Shown piece after piece: positions 36,701 to 44,804 of a stretch of DNA of 64,000 bases. The stretch lies in NCBI GenBank assembly GCA_045644465.1, contig JAZRGV010000008.1:21708-85707 (forward strand), in the 5' to 3' direction. A program made the position numbers and the translations under genes. A model generated the notes under the pieces. It saw only the letters and a list, made by a program, of their open reading frames with translations. It was not told the origin of the DNA and made no database searches. Source of the stretch: HGM04593 sp045644465. Lineage in GTDB: Bacteria; Bacteroidota; Bacteroidia; Bacteroidales; Bacteroidaceae. How positions within the stretch are numbered: the stretch's first letter is position 1; each line of letters opens with the position of its first letter.

Positions 36701-37977
36701 CTACAGGTGCTGTAGCCTTGGATATCACAACAAAAATAGAGCCTGGAAAGGAGTATTTCCTTAATGTGGAACTGCTAAAGAAAGATGCTGAAGAGTGGTG
36801 CGAAAAGGGCTATCCAATGGCTACTGAGCAGTTTATTCTTCAAGAGCGTACAGCATTGGGCAATGTCGCACAAGGTGATGAGGCTCTTACAGTAGATAAG
36901 AGTAACGGATGCAAGGTGAGCAACAGCAACATCACATTTGCAGTTAATACCAATGGTTTTGTAACCGAGTGGGTTGCCAACGGTGTTAAGGTGCTTGAAA
37001 GAGGAAATTATCCTATATATAGCAATATACGTTGGATTGAGAATGAAAGCCCATACGGTGAGCACAAATTTGGTGATAAGGAAGCAAGCATAACTTCTGC
37101 TACAGTAAGCAGTGCCTTGTCGGGTGATGGCAAGAGTTGTAATGTTATTGTTAATGTGCAACATAACAAGTGCCCATATATAGTAACATATACTGTATAT
37201 GCAAGCGGTGTTGTTGACATGAAGATCGATTATTCTCCAACAGAAAAAGGATTGCGCCGCATAGGTGTTGACTTGCTGTTCCCTGCCGGTTACGAGAATG
37301 TTGAGTACTATGCAAAGGGTCCCGGAGAAAATTATATCGACCGTCAAGCAGGCTCATTCTTTGGCCGATATACAACAACTGTTGACGATATGTTCGAGAT
37401 GTATCCTCATCCACAGTCATATGGCAACCGTATGGCTTTGCGTGACATCAAGTTGTGTAATCCCGAAAATGGCAATACTATAAAGATAGAAACAGAGGGC
37501 CAGGTGTCATTCTCGCTCTCTCATTATGACCAGCGTCAGTATCTTACACCGCTTCTCCATCCTTGGGATTTGGTGAAAAATGATGTTGTATATGCTACAT
37601 TCGACTATATGCAACGTGGCTTGGGTAACGGAAGCTGTGGCCCGGGTACAGAGAGCCAGTATCATTGCCCATATAATCAAACAGTGTCGCACAAGATGCG
37701 TATAAGCACAGAAAAGGGTGGAGACACCGGTATTATTCAGGTGGGCGTGAATGGATGCAAGGTTGAGTATGATAAAGCATCACAGAGTGTTATATGCGTT
37801 GGTGTTGCCGATGACGCAGAAGTAACTTTATATAATCTTGGTGGAATGTCGGTTGGTACACCTGTTGTTTCAGGTACAAATGTTGTTGTGTCACTTTCCG
37901 GCCAACCACAAGGCTCATATATTCTTGTTATTAAGTGTGGTGATGCGGTGCGTACACACAAACTAATAAAATGGTAA
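33709..37977 (+). CDS. Secreted GH2 beta-galactosidase with trefoil domain and T9SS tail
   Basis: 1422 residues. A Sec signal (to about residue 23, IAAEE) leads into a ricin-like beta-trefoil region at about 28-330 (SGKFLSNGDN, PTSGKALDMAPGVG). The GH2 part follows: sugar-binding GSYRRTFTLPQGW, then the TIM barrel with acid/base Glu784 in GNESGVG and nucleophile Glu850 in CEYAHAMGNS, then the beta-galactosidase small-chain domain. The last 80 residues (LYNLGGMSVG ... GSYILVIKC ... THKLIKW) look like a T9SS type A sorting domain. It should be exported through SprA and anchored at the surface to hydrolyse galactosides. Substrate specificity cannot be read; most GH2 of this shape are beta-galactosidases. 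Confidence 0.93.
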   Translation: MKKTFHFLSAVLALLFSVQQIAAEELKPAVENVTIYRIENIASGKFLSNGDNVNNDARIVFVDGNTESAGQEWAMYPTEVDGVFSFVNPTSGKALDMAPGVGHPVQWNYQPTNVNQRFKIVAPGDGYNRMANSSNPYQYLALSDDGYPMMLTEYDAEDILYFFHNTGKQFSQAKVYAGKSYILSNVATKQVFTTPAGGELAALIDMKPYVEGDESQTWRVSNGKSGLILTSNSCNLSMDMFLNGDRTPLVYTTDTNNENQNMILEDAGEGYFYLTGAYKGTKYYIAVNGDRLIASTDKDGDNSKFFFTVAAGPKGNYWEDQQVYEENKEAVHATFIPYTSTDAMKSDVNYNKAWLTPEKADYLSLNGTWKFNLVPEPSVRPGEDDFWGNDADVSAWDNIDVPSCWEMKGYDLPLYVNVEYAFMNNPPYIKNKVEGVGDNPVGSYRRTFTLPQGWDAKNVFLHFDGLYSAAYVWLNGEYVGYTQGGNNDHEFDLSAYVRQGENNICVQVFRWSDASYLEGQDMFHMSGMHRDVYLYATPKAFVHDHYITAELNSAFNGGSMNVALEIENRDTVDVQKNIEIELIAPDGNLVAEKNITVDLDAGIKNVKKNVTFDALESLLPWTAETPTLYTVVVRQKDSFGSEEMVFSTKYGFRRIEIKNGVVLINGKRVYFKGVNTQDTHPLYGRTMDIETMLKDIYLMKQANVNLVRTSHYPRAAKMYAMFDYYGLYVMDEADVECHKSWSDKKDNSISSDPTWQAQYVDRTVRMVIRDRNHPSVVFWSLGNESGVGVNFDATYSATKVLDSRPVHYEGYSNVNSAKNTDLDSKMYPDLAYTRNHCNNSIGGEPFFMCEYAHAMGNSIGNLQDYWDIIEGSNYGIGGCIWDWVDQSIYSPEAIKNGELEKNGFPAYTSGYDYPGPHQGNFCNNGVITADRAWTAKLTEVKKVYQNIKFTYSNGKVMLQNKHNFVDIQNLFNLRYTVLCDGVVVEENIVEIPSVNPGATGAVALDITTKIEPGKEYFLNVELLKKDAEEWCEKGYPMATEQFILQERTALGNVAQGDEALTVDKSNGCKVSNSNITFAVNTNGFVTEWVANGVKVLERGNYPIYSNIRWIENESPYGEHKFGDKEASITSATVSSALSGDGKSCNVIVNVQHNKCPYIVTYTVYASGVVDMKIDYSPTEKGLRRIGVDLLFPAGYENVEYYAKGPGENYIDRQAGSFFGRYTTTVDDMFEMYPHPQSYGNRMALRDIKLCNPENGNTIKIETEGQVSFSLSHYDQRQYLTPLLHPWDLVKNDVVYATFDYMQRGLGNGSCGPGTESQYHCPYNQTVSHKMRISTEKGGDTGIIQVGVNGCKVEYDKASQSVICVGVADDAEVTLYNLGGMSVGTPVVSGTNVVVSLSGQPQGSYILVIKCGDAVRTHKLIKW

Positions 37978-37992
37978 TGCATATTATATGAA

Positions 37993-38030
37993 ACAAATCA
38001 GGTTCTATAGTGCTATAGAACCTGATTTGT
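37993..38030 (+). terminator. Hairpin after the GH2 gene
   Basis: ACAAATCAGGTTCTATAG and CTATAGAACCTGATTTGT are perfect 18-bp arms with a 2-nt centre, 16 bp after the gene. The U tract is short, so termination efficiency is uncertain. Confidence 0.65.
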
Positions 38031-38064
38031 ATATCAGTTGTTTAGAATAAATGTAATTAAGATT

Positions 38065-38358
38065 ATGGATTTGAATTTTTCGGGAGTCATTATAGGTATA
38101 GCAACATTTATTGTTATCGGACTTTTTCATCCTTTAGTGATAAAGGCAGAATATTATATAGGAGTAAAAAGCTGGTGGTTATTTCTGTTGCTTGGAATTG
38201 TTTCTGCCACAGCTTCGTTGATGGTGGCGAACCTTATTTTATCAATTCTTTTGGGTGTTGTGGCTTTTTCCTCTTTCTGGAGCATCGGAGAGGTGTTTCA
38301 ACAAAAGAAAAGAGTGGAAAAAGGATGGTTTCCTGCAAATCCTAAAAAGAAAAAATAA
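38065..38358 (+). CDS. DUF4491 small membrane protein
   Basis: 97 residues from MDLNFSGVIIG. Three hydrophobic segments (about 5-25, 38-55 and 58-80) predict a small integral membrane protein, followed by a basic tail ending KKKK. The sequence SGVIIGIATFIVIGLFHPLVIKAEYYIG is the conserved start of DUF4491, found widely in Bacteroidales; part of it is quoted in fewer words here: GLFHPLVIKAEYY. Function unknown. It stands alone between the GH2 gene and the convergent M23 gene. Confidence 0.85.
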   Translation: MDLNFSGVIIGIATFIVIGLFHPLVIKAEYYIGVKSWWLFLLLGIVSATASLMVANLILSILLGVVAFSSFWSIGEVFQQKKRVEKGWFPANPKKKK

Positions 38359-38500
38359 GACTATAAAAATATTAGAGTATAACATATATAGTTTTGTTAC
38401 ACTCTATACAGCTTTGATTGCGACATAAATTCCTTGTGTTTCCTTCTTTACTCGTAGGTAGCACACCTATGGCCTTGTTTATAGATTTGCCCTATGTTGT

Positions 38501-39790
38501 TTATTGTGCTTTTATAGCATCGTGTTGTTTCATAGGAATACCCTCTAACCTCATTACAAGTGAGTCGCGTAGATTTGCAAAGGCCTCTTTATTCTCTTCG
38601 CTGACGGGCTTCTTTGGCTGCGACTTTATTGTCAATGGGTTTATAGGTTTGCCATTCTCGTGAACGCGGAAATCGAGGTGCGGGCCGGTTGAAAGTCCTG
38701 TTGAACCCACATAGCCTATAACCTGCTTCTGTTTAACCATATCACCAACCTTAAGCCCTTTTGCAAACTTTGACAGGTGCATATATGTTGTTGTATATGT
38801 GCTGTTGTGGCGAATCTTTACATAATTGCCACCGCCTTTGGCTTGAAAACCTTTGTCGATGACCTTACCGTTTCCAATGGCATATACAGGTGTTCCCACT
38901 GGTGCTGCATAATCCACACCATGATGCGCCCTGCGACGTTTTAATACGGGGTGCATTCTGCTGTTCGAGAATTTTGATGTGATGCGGTAAAAGTCGAGTG
39001 GTGCTTTAAGGAATGCGCCTTCGAGGCTGTTTCCGTCAATGTTATAGAAAAGTTCCTCTCCGTCTTGTGTAAATGGTATGGCATATACAAGATTACCTGA
39101 TGCACAGAACAATGCAGCATGAATCCTGTAATTGTTCAAGGGCTTTTCCTCAACAAACTCCTGTGCATACACAAGCCTGAAATAGTCACCCTTTTGTATC
39201 CCAAAGAAATCAACGGACCATCCGAATATATGTGACATCTGCACAGCAAGCTGTGGCGAAACGTTGTTCTCAATCATTGCTTCCCAAAGCGAACCCTGCA
39301 CAGTACCGGCAACCTCACTCTCGCGCCACTCGCCCGGAATAGTGTTTGATGTGGCCTTGTAATTGTTTTGCAGGTCAAATGTTACATATCTTTTTGCATT
39401 CTCTTCAAAAACGAGAACTTGTGGCGTATGTGTGCTGTCCTTGCTTGTGAATAGCGCGCATACCTGCCCAGGGCGTATTTTTCGTTCATCGAATATACTA
39501 TCGGGGCATTGAGTCAGTTCGTAAATCTGTTTTGATGTGAATCCAAAGTCATAAAGCACAGCCGCAAGTGTTTGGTTAGGCTTAATAGTGTCGTAGCTGA
39601 CTGTATAATTTTCGATAGGCAAGCCATATTTTAAACTTTTCTTTTGTTCTGTACATTCTATTTTTTCCACTGTTTCACAACTATTATCAAGCTCTTTATC
39701 TTTGTTGCTGATAAATAGAATTATAGCAGATATTATAGCAAATGCAAGAATTGTAATGATGGCGATTTTTTTATTTAATATGTTTTTCAT
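38501..39790 (-). CDS. M23 family murein endopeptidase
   Basis: 429 residues anchored by one N-terminal helix (IAIITILAFAIISAIILFI). A LysM/OapA-like region at about 60-120 (PNQTLAAVLYDFGFTS, IRPGQVCALF) should bind peptidoglycan. The C-terminal M23 domain has HHGVDYAAPVGTPV near 312, the zinc-site GPHLDFRVHENG near 385 and THLSKFAKG between them. It should cut peptide cross-links in the periplasm, with a role in wall growth or division. It is transcribed alone; TATCTTTG on the - strand at 39822-39829 is the likely -7. Confidence 0.93.
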   Translation of the reverse strand: MKNILNKKIAIITILAFAIISAIILFISNKDKELDNSCETVEKIECTEQKKSLKYGLPIENYTVSYDTIKPNQTLAAVLYDFGFTSKQIYELTQCPDSIFDERKIRPGQVCALFTSKDSTHTPQVLVFEENAKRYVTFDLQNNYKATSNTIPGEWRESEVAGTVQGSLWEAMIENNVSPQLAVQMSHIFGWSVDFFGIQKGDYFRLVYAQEFVEEKPLNNYRIHAALFCASGNLVYAIPFTQDGEELFYNIDGNSLEGAFLKAPLDFYRITSKFSNSRMHPVLKRRRAHHGVDYAAPVGTPVYAIGNGKVIDKGFQAKGGGNYVKIRHNSTYTTTYMHLSKFAKGLKVGDMVKQKQVIGYVGSTGLSTGPHLDFRVHENGKPINPLTIKSQPKKPVSEENKEAFANLRDSLVMRLEGIPMKQHDAIKAQ

Positions 39791-39899
39791 TATGTTGTTC
39801 GTCTAATTTTCATTATCAATACAAAGATACGTATTATTTTCATCGTTATTGTTTTTTTGTTTACTTTTGCAACAAAACCAAACTATAAGATTTATTATT

Positions 39900-40424
39900 A
39901 TGAAAAAAATGACTTTTTTGTTTGTTGTTATGGCTATGTTTGCTTTAACAACCAGTGCTCAGAAAAAGGAGCAGATGTATGTAGGTGGAACTCTTGGTTT
40001 TACAGTTCAAAATTATTCAGCTGCAGGTTATTCATCCTCTGGTGCTTCATTCAGTATTGCGCCTGAGTTCGGATATTTCGTTGCAGACAAAATCAAGGTA
40101 GGTGCAGAACTTGGATATAGCGTTTCTGGTGGTTCTCACACGCTGTTGGTTATGCCTAACGTTGCATATTACTTGCCTATTGTTGATAAATTGTATTATA
40201 CTCCTCAATTATCAATCGGTGGTGGTGTTGTTGCAGCTTCTGGTCATGCCAACGGTGCATTTGCGTTGTCATTGAATCTTGCAGCAATAGAATATCAACC
40301 TGTAAAGAATATGGCAATCTCTTTGGGCCTTGTTGATTTGTCATATTCACGCGCGAATAAAGTGAATGGCATAGGGTTTAACTTCTTGGCTTCTCCTACT
40401 GTGGGATTCCGTTATTATTTCTAA
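39900..40424 (+). CDS. Small outer-membrane beta-barrel protein
   Basis: 174 residues from MKKMTFLFVVMAMFA, signal peptide ending TTSAQ (about residue 20). The rest alternates hydrophobic strands, beginning MYVGGTLGFTVQNYS and ending in the aromatic VGFRYYF, as in OmpW/OmpX-type 8-stranded barrels (outer membrane protein beta-barrel domain). Function cannot be read. TACTTTTG at 39862-39869 is a candidate -7. Ends at a strong terminator. Confidence 0.85.
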   Translation: MKKMTFLFVVMAMFALTTSAQKKEQMYVGGTLGFTVQNYSAAGYSSSGASFSIAPEFGYFVADKIKVGAELGYSVSGGSHTLLVMPNVAYYLPIVDKLYYTPQLSIGGGVVAASGHANGAFALSLNLAAIEYQPVKNMAISLGLVDLSYSRANKVNGIGFNFLASPTVGFRYYF

Positions 40425-40440
40425 TTAATTGGTAATACAT

Positions 40441-40479
40441 AAAAAAGATGTCGGTAGCAATGCTACCGACATCTTTTTT
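40441..40479. terminator. Bidirectional terminator
   Basis: AAAAAAGATGTCGGTAGCA and TGCTACCGACATCTTTTTT form a near-perfect stem, ending 16 bp from the next gene's stop; it serves both convergent genes. Confidence 0.92.
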
Positions 40480-40495
40480 ATTGGTTAATGGTTAT

Positions 40496-42574
40496 TTACC
40501 TTACAATAACCTTATTGCCATTGATGATATAAATACCCTTTGGCAAGTTGTTCAAATCCTCGGCGTTCTCTGTGTCAAGAACCTTAACACCTGTCATATT
40601 GTAAACAGTCCAGCTTGTCTCTTCGCCGGCTATAATATCCTCTATTCCGGCTCCCAAACCACTATCATTTACTACAATGAACTCAAGTGTGGTGCCTTCA
40701 ATGCTATTGCCGTTACGGTCGATGAAATAGCCTGTTGGAATTTCAAAGATATATTTTCCGTTACCAAGGATAGGCTCACTAGTCTTTAGAGCTAACTGAT
40801 TCATAGCAATCATATCGCCATTGCTGTCTGTAGTGGTACTTTCGAGGATGTAGTTCCATGTTATGCCTTCTGCATATAATCTTGGTTGCAAATCTCCATC
40901 CTCGCTACAGCTTGTACCAATCTTGCTGAAAGTGAATACAAAATATGAAACTTCTTCTATTGTTGAATTATTTTCAGGAGTAACGCTTAATAGCTCAGCA
41001 GGTTTTGCACTTCCCAAGTGAGTGTATGAACAGATATTATTTGCCCATTTGTTTATTATAGGCATCGGATAACTCATCACGTCGGGATTTAAGTATATAT
41101 TACCTGTGATTATCAAATCAATCTGGATGTTATCTTCTGAATGTAGTTCATCTTCTATTGTGAACTTCAAAGTATTTTCGTCAACCTGTGTACAGTTGTA
41201 TATCTTGTCAATCTCGTAAGTACGGTCTTCTTTTTGATTTCCTTGTGCTTTGATACTAAAATCATCAGAAACAGCTATACCCTCATTGCAATATATGGTA
41301 AACTCTTTCAATCCTCGTACGGAACTGCCATTCTCAGGAGTAATTGTTGCTTGTGGATACTCCTGTCTCATATAAAGAGTAGGTAGCACCATGTCTGTTT
41401 CTGCTGTTTCGTAGCAACCGAATACGTCATTGTTTTCTGAGTAATAAACTGTGCTGTTTCCGTTTTTGATTGTCGCGTTGCCTGCATCGTCTATTGCTAC
41501 GCTCCACACTGCGCCTGTTGCAGGTTTTTCTGCAGCAAATGAAATCTTACCATCATTGCCGGCCAAGTACATATATCTGTTTTCTGCATCCTGAATGATG
41601 TATCCGCCATCGGTCTCTGTAAATGTAAAACCGTTGTATTCGGTGCTTTCAATATATTTGTCATAAATTTTTGATGGTTCGCGAATTTGCAAGAAACCAT
41701 TTGTTGCATCGAACAAGAAATCTGCTATACATTCATTTGCAACGAACGCATATTTATTGCCTGTTGCAATTTCTTTGGCAGGAACGTATGGCTTTGTTGG
41801 AGACACAATGTATTTGCTCTCTACTATGTCGCTTTTGTAAACCGATTCTCCGTCAACCTTAACAGCCATAACTTTGATTGTAGCCGATGCTGTAAGCTCT
41901 GGGTACATCACATAGTATTTACTACATTTTGTTGTTCCAACAATTGGATCGCTGTTAAAATCCTCATAGCTTGGGTCTGTACCATCCAATGTGTAATATA
42001 GAACTAGACTTTGATCTTCTGTTTCTGCGGTAACTGTCACTTTCTTCTCATAAACGCCCTCTGGTGTCTTGAATGTAGGCTCTTCAACATCTACCATATC
42101 AGCCGGTATCTCATATTGTACCTCTATTTTGCTAACATAGTATGCTCTCTGTGTCGCGTTCCAGCTGATAACAATGTCGCCATGTTCCTTGCACTCAAAT
42201 TTACATTCAGTACTTGAAGCTCCAAGTGCATATTGTTCCGATGTGCTGTTTCCGGCCTTTATTGTTACTTTGGCATCGCCCGATGAGGCTATGCAACCAT
42301 ATACAGTAACACTTGTAATTGTGTAATCCTTAAAAGCCGATGTTGTGAGAGAGAAGTTTTCACATGCATCATTCTTGCTTCCCAACTGTATTCCCTTTTC
42401 TGCGTTCCAACCGATGCTGTTAGCTGAACTTGCAGTCCATTCCATGCCGCTGAGTGTAACATTACCTCCTGCTGTGGTGAGCTCGCCTTCGCCGAATGTG
42501 TGTGTGTAGGTCTCTGCATTCATGCCAATGGCAAACGCCAAAAGACCGACAATTGATAGTAAAAATCTTTTCAT
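40496..42574 (-). CDS. Secreted T9SS-tailed protein with chitobiase-like domain
   Basis: 692 residues with signal peptide (GLLAFAIGMNAE). After a beta-rich first domain (about 20-155) comes a chitobiase/hexosaminidase C-terminal-like repeat at about 165-260 (KVTVTAETEDQSLVLYYTLD with GTDPSY), a non-catalytic sandwich often found in exported bacterial proteins. A middle region (265-390) and two Ig-like repeats (400-610) follow. The tail WTVYNMTGVKVLDTENAEDL and LPKGIYIINGNKVIVR is a T9SS-type sorting signal. No catalytic domain is recognisable. Being 25 bp from the TlpA-like gene suggests the last place in the SusCD operon. Confidence 0.8.
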   Translation of the reverse strand: MKRFLLSIVGLLAFAIGMNAETYTHTFGEGELTTAGGNVTLSGMEWTASSANSIGWNAEKGIQLGSKNDACENFSLTTSAFKDYTITSVTVYGCIASSGDAKVTIKAGNSTSEQYALGASSTECKFECKEHGDIVISWNATQRAYYVSKIEVQYEIPADMVDVEEPTFKTPEGVYEKKVTVTAETEDQSLVLYYTLDGTDPSYEDFNSDPIVGTTKCSKYYVMYPELTASATIKVMAVKVDGESVYKSDIVESKYIVSPTKPYVPAKEIATGNKYAFVANECIADFLFDATNGFLQIREPSKIYDKYIESTEYNGFTFTETDGGYIIQDAENRYMYLAGNDGKISFAAEKPATGAVWSVAIDDAGNATIKNGNSTVYYSENNDVFGCYETAETDMVLPTLYMRQEYPQATITPENGSSVRGLKEFTIYCNEGIAVSDDFSIKAQGNQKEDRTYEIDKIYNCTQVDENTLKFTIEDELHSEDNIQIDLIITGNIYLNPDVMSYPMPIINKWANNICSYTHLGSAKPAELLSVTPENNSTIEEVSYFVFTFSKIGTSCSEDGDLQPRLYAEGITWNYILESTTTDSNGDMIAMNQLALKTSEPILGNGKYIFEIPTGYFIDRNGNSIEGTTLEFIVVNDSGLGAGIEDIIAGEETSWTVYNMTGVKVLDTENAEDLNNLPKGIYIINGNKVIVR

Positions 42575-42599
42575 ACGATTTATTTTTAAGTTTATTAAT

Positions 42600-43679
42600 T
42601 TACAACGAATTTATAATCATCTCTTTGAGCGCAGGTCCAGGCTTTGGCGCAAATGCCGAAACAAATACACCTTCTTTATTAATGACAATATATCTTGGGA
42701 CACTGCCTACAAAATATTTCTCCTCGAACTGCTCAATGGCTTCTCTGTCGGGTGTCAGATTTAGCATCTCTCCCATCTTGTGCTTATTTATTGCTGCAAG
42801 CCATTTCTCTTTCAAGTCATCGCTGTCTGTCGATACAGTGAAGAAAACGACATCTTCATTACCCTTGAACTCTTTTATCAGTTCCATGAACTTTGGCATG
42901 TTTTTCAAGCAACTGCTACACCATGTAGCCCATACGTCAATGACAATTATCTTGCCCTTGAAGTCGTTGATAGTGTATTTCTTGCCTTCAGCATCCTTGA
43001 AGGTTACATTTGGTGCCTGTGTGCCGGGCATGATATTTGCAAATGTGTTGTACAGCAAAAGAACTTTTTGCTTCTCTTTGCTGTCTGCTACATTATTTTT
43101 TATTAGGTCGCGTATTTCCAATAATTCCTTGTTGCATCCATTGGTTGTTAGCAGATGTGTCATTCTCTTCAGGTATGCCGCATGAAGGTTCTCGTTCTTG
43201 CATGTGAACACCTCGTTCAGTTTCAGGTAGTCATTTGCATTCAGGCTACGTATGGGGTAGAATACTGTAATCTCCACTCCGTCGCGCGACTCGTCGAAGC
43301 TGCATCCACGTTTCATTGCCTGCAGTGTGAAGTAATGGTCCGAGAATCGTGCACTGTTATGTTCTTCCATGAATTTGGCCACAGTAGCATTATCCAGTTC
43401 AATCTCTTTGGCATGTTTGGGGAGTTTGGTGATATCCTCGTTCTTGCCTCTGCATTTGAACATATATTCTCCGCTTTGCCATATATAATGGCATTGGTTA
43501 AGGATGTGCTGTTCTTTATTATTCTTTTTTGTAGCTCTTTTTATTGTTGTATAGGTATCGATAATATCCTGTGCACAAGCAAACTCCTTGTTCCACAAGG
43601 AGTCTGTCTGGTGTAAGGCCTTGCACGAAACCGCTAACAAGGTCAATAGGGAAAACATTAATGTTTTTTTAATTACCAT
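42600..43679 (-). CDS. TlpA-like thiol-disulfide lipoprotein
   Basis: 359 residues from MVIKKTLMFSLL; lipobox LLAVSC puts the lipidated Cys near residue 19. The first 200 residues are helical and unrecognised. The C-terminal thioredoxin domain (about 215-355) has the redox pair in WATWCSSCLKNMP, the AhpC/TlpA opening GTQAPNVTFKDAEGK and the cis-Pro turn SVPRYIVI. It should reduce or rearrange disulfides in the periplasm. The start overlaps the end of the upstream lipoprotein gene by about 11 bp, so the genes are coupled. Confidence 0.87.
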   Translation of the reverse strand: MVIKKTLMFSLLTLLAVSCKALHQTDSLWNKEFACAQDIIDTYTTIKRATKKNNKEQHILNQCHYIWQSGEYMFKCRGKNEDITKLPKHAKEIELDNATVAKFMEEHNSARFSDHYFTLQAMKRGCSFDESRDGVEITVFYPIRSLNANDYLKLNEVFTCKNENLHAAYLKRMTHLLTTNGCNKELLEIRDLIKNNVADSKEKQKVLLLYNTFANIMPGTQAPNVTFKDAEGKKYTINDFKGKIIVIDVWATWCSSCLKNMPKFMELIKEFKGNEDVVFFTVSTDSDDLKEKWLAAINKHKMGEMLNLTPDREAIEQFEEKYFVGSVPRYIVINKEGVFVSAFAPKPGPALKEMIINSL

Positions 43680-44790
43680 AATTTGTGTCATTATTCTTCT
43701 GAAGCCCATATGCTATACCAACAAGGTTTATTCCATATTTCTCCAGCATGTGGTTAACAACCATTTCGTATTGTTCTTTTATCAATGTATTTGTACCTGT
43801 ATTGTACCAAGCGTGGAATTCCTCGGGGGTGTACCACATTGCATTCATTATGTATGCTTGGAACATATCCCATGTGGGGTTGATGTTGGATGTCCATGAG
43901 TCGGCATGCAACGGTTGTCCATTCTTGATGTTTACGTTCTTAATTATCTCGGGGGTGCGTCCTGTACCGAACTTTTCTTCCAATACATCTACATATCCAA
44001 GTTTGTACATGTGGTTGTCGGCATTTTTGTCAACGACGTTTACCATTGTACAGTTGGTGTGGTCCTTGTCGGTGTCACAGGTGTTACTCTTTGCAAATGA
44101 GTATTTATTCCAGAAACCGTCGGGAGCGGTGATATCACCTTTGTCTATCGAATTTTTTATCACATTTATCATGAAGATACAGCGTAGCTGCTTCAAGGCA
44201 TATTCTGTGTCGCCTCCGTTTATAATATCATCGGGGAAACTGATAGCCCAGTTATCAAAATCGCCCAGTTTAATAACTTTGTTCGGGTTTGCATCTGTAC
44301 CTTGTTGGGTGTTATCCCCTTCGCTGTTTTCGCCTTCCTCTTCGTCACTGAATTTACGTGGCTCGGTACGCAGATTGTGTATCATATAAATCTTGACAGG
44401 GAAAGTCGAGTGTGCAAATGCTTTGTCTATATTGGGGAATATATAGTTCCTGAAGAAATCGACATATAAAGGCAATTGCACTGCAGGTAAATTCCATGTG
44501 CCGTTTTCGCGTTCATTGGGATCACCGGCTACATAAATATCACCTGTTCCTGCCGACACCCATGTACGGTTCATGTCCTCTTCGCTAACATCTTTGTAGA
44601 GCAGATATACTCCATACTCGTTCTTGATATCCAGAATTATAGAGTCATACTCGGTGGTATCCTGGGGAAAGCCTCCACGTATGGGTGAGTAATTACCCGA
44701 CGGGGTTAACTCATCCTCGTTGTCGCGACATGCTGTAAATGCAACAAGAATAGCTGTCGCAATTAATGTTATTTTAAAAAACTCTCTCAT
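43669..44790 (-). CDS. SusCD-associated lipoprotein, distantly zinc-peptidase-like
   Basis: 373 residues with lipobox VAFTAC (Cys about 21). The overall look (GVYLLYKDVSEEDMNRTW) recalls the putative zinc-binding peptidases that accompany SusC/SusD pairs, but an HExxH motif is not visible, so catalytic activity is doubtful. A His and three Cys in the centre (CDTDKDHTNC) could bind a metal or form disulfides, which would fit the neighbouring TlpA-like gene. It lies 14 bp downstream of susD and should be surface or periplasmic. Family assignment is tentative. Confidence 0.65.
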   Translation of the reverse strand: MREFFKITLIATAILVAFTACRDNEDELTPSGNYSPIRGGFPQDTTEYDSIILDIKNEYGVYLLYKDVSEEDMNRTWVSAGTGDIYVAGDPNERENGTWNLPAVQLPLYVDFFRNYIFPNIDKAFAHSTFPVKIYMIHNLRTEPRKFSDEEEGENSEGDNTQQGTDANPNKVIKLGDFDNWAISFPDDIINGGDTEYALKQLRCIFMINVIKNSIDKGDITAPDGFWNKYSFAKSNTCDTDKDHTNCTMVNVVDKNADNHMYKLGYVDVLEEKFGTGRTPEIIKNVNIKNGQPLHADSWTSNINPTWDMFQAYIMNAMWYTPEEFHAWYNTGTNTLIKEQYEMVVNHMLEKYGINLVGIAYGLQKNNDTNYGN

Positions 44791-44804
44791 ATTGAGTATG
44801 TTGT

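Noticed and set aside
43669..44790. Active zinc metallopeptidase
   Set aside because: No HExxH or similar zinc site is seen, so only a distant resemblance is claimed.
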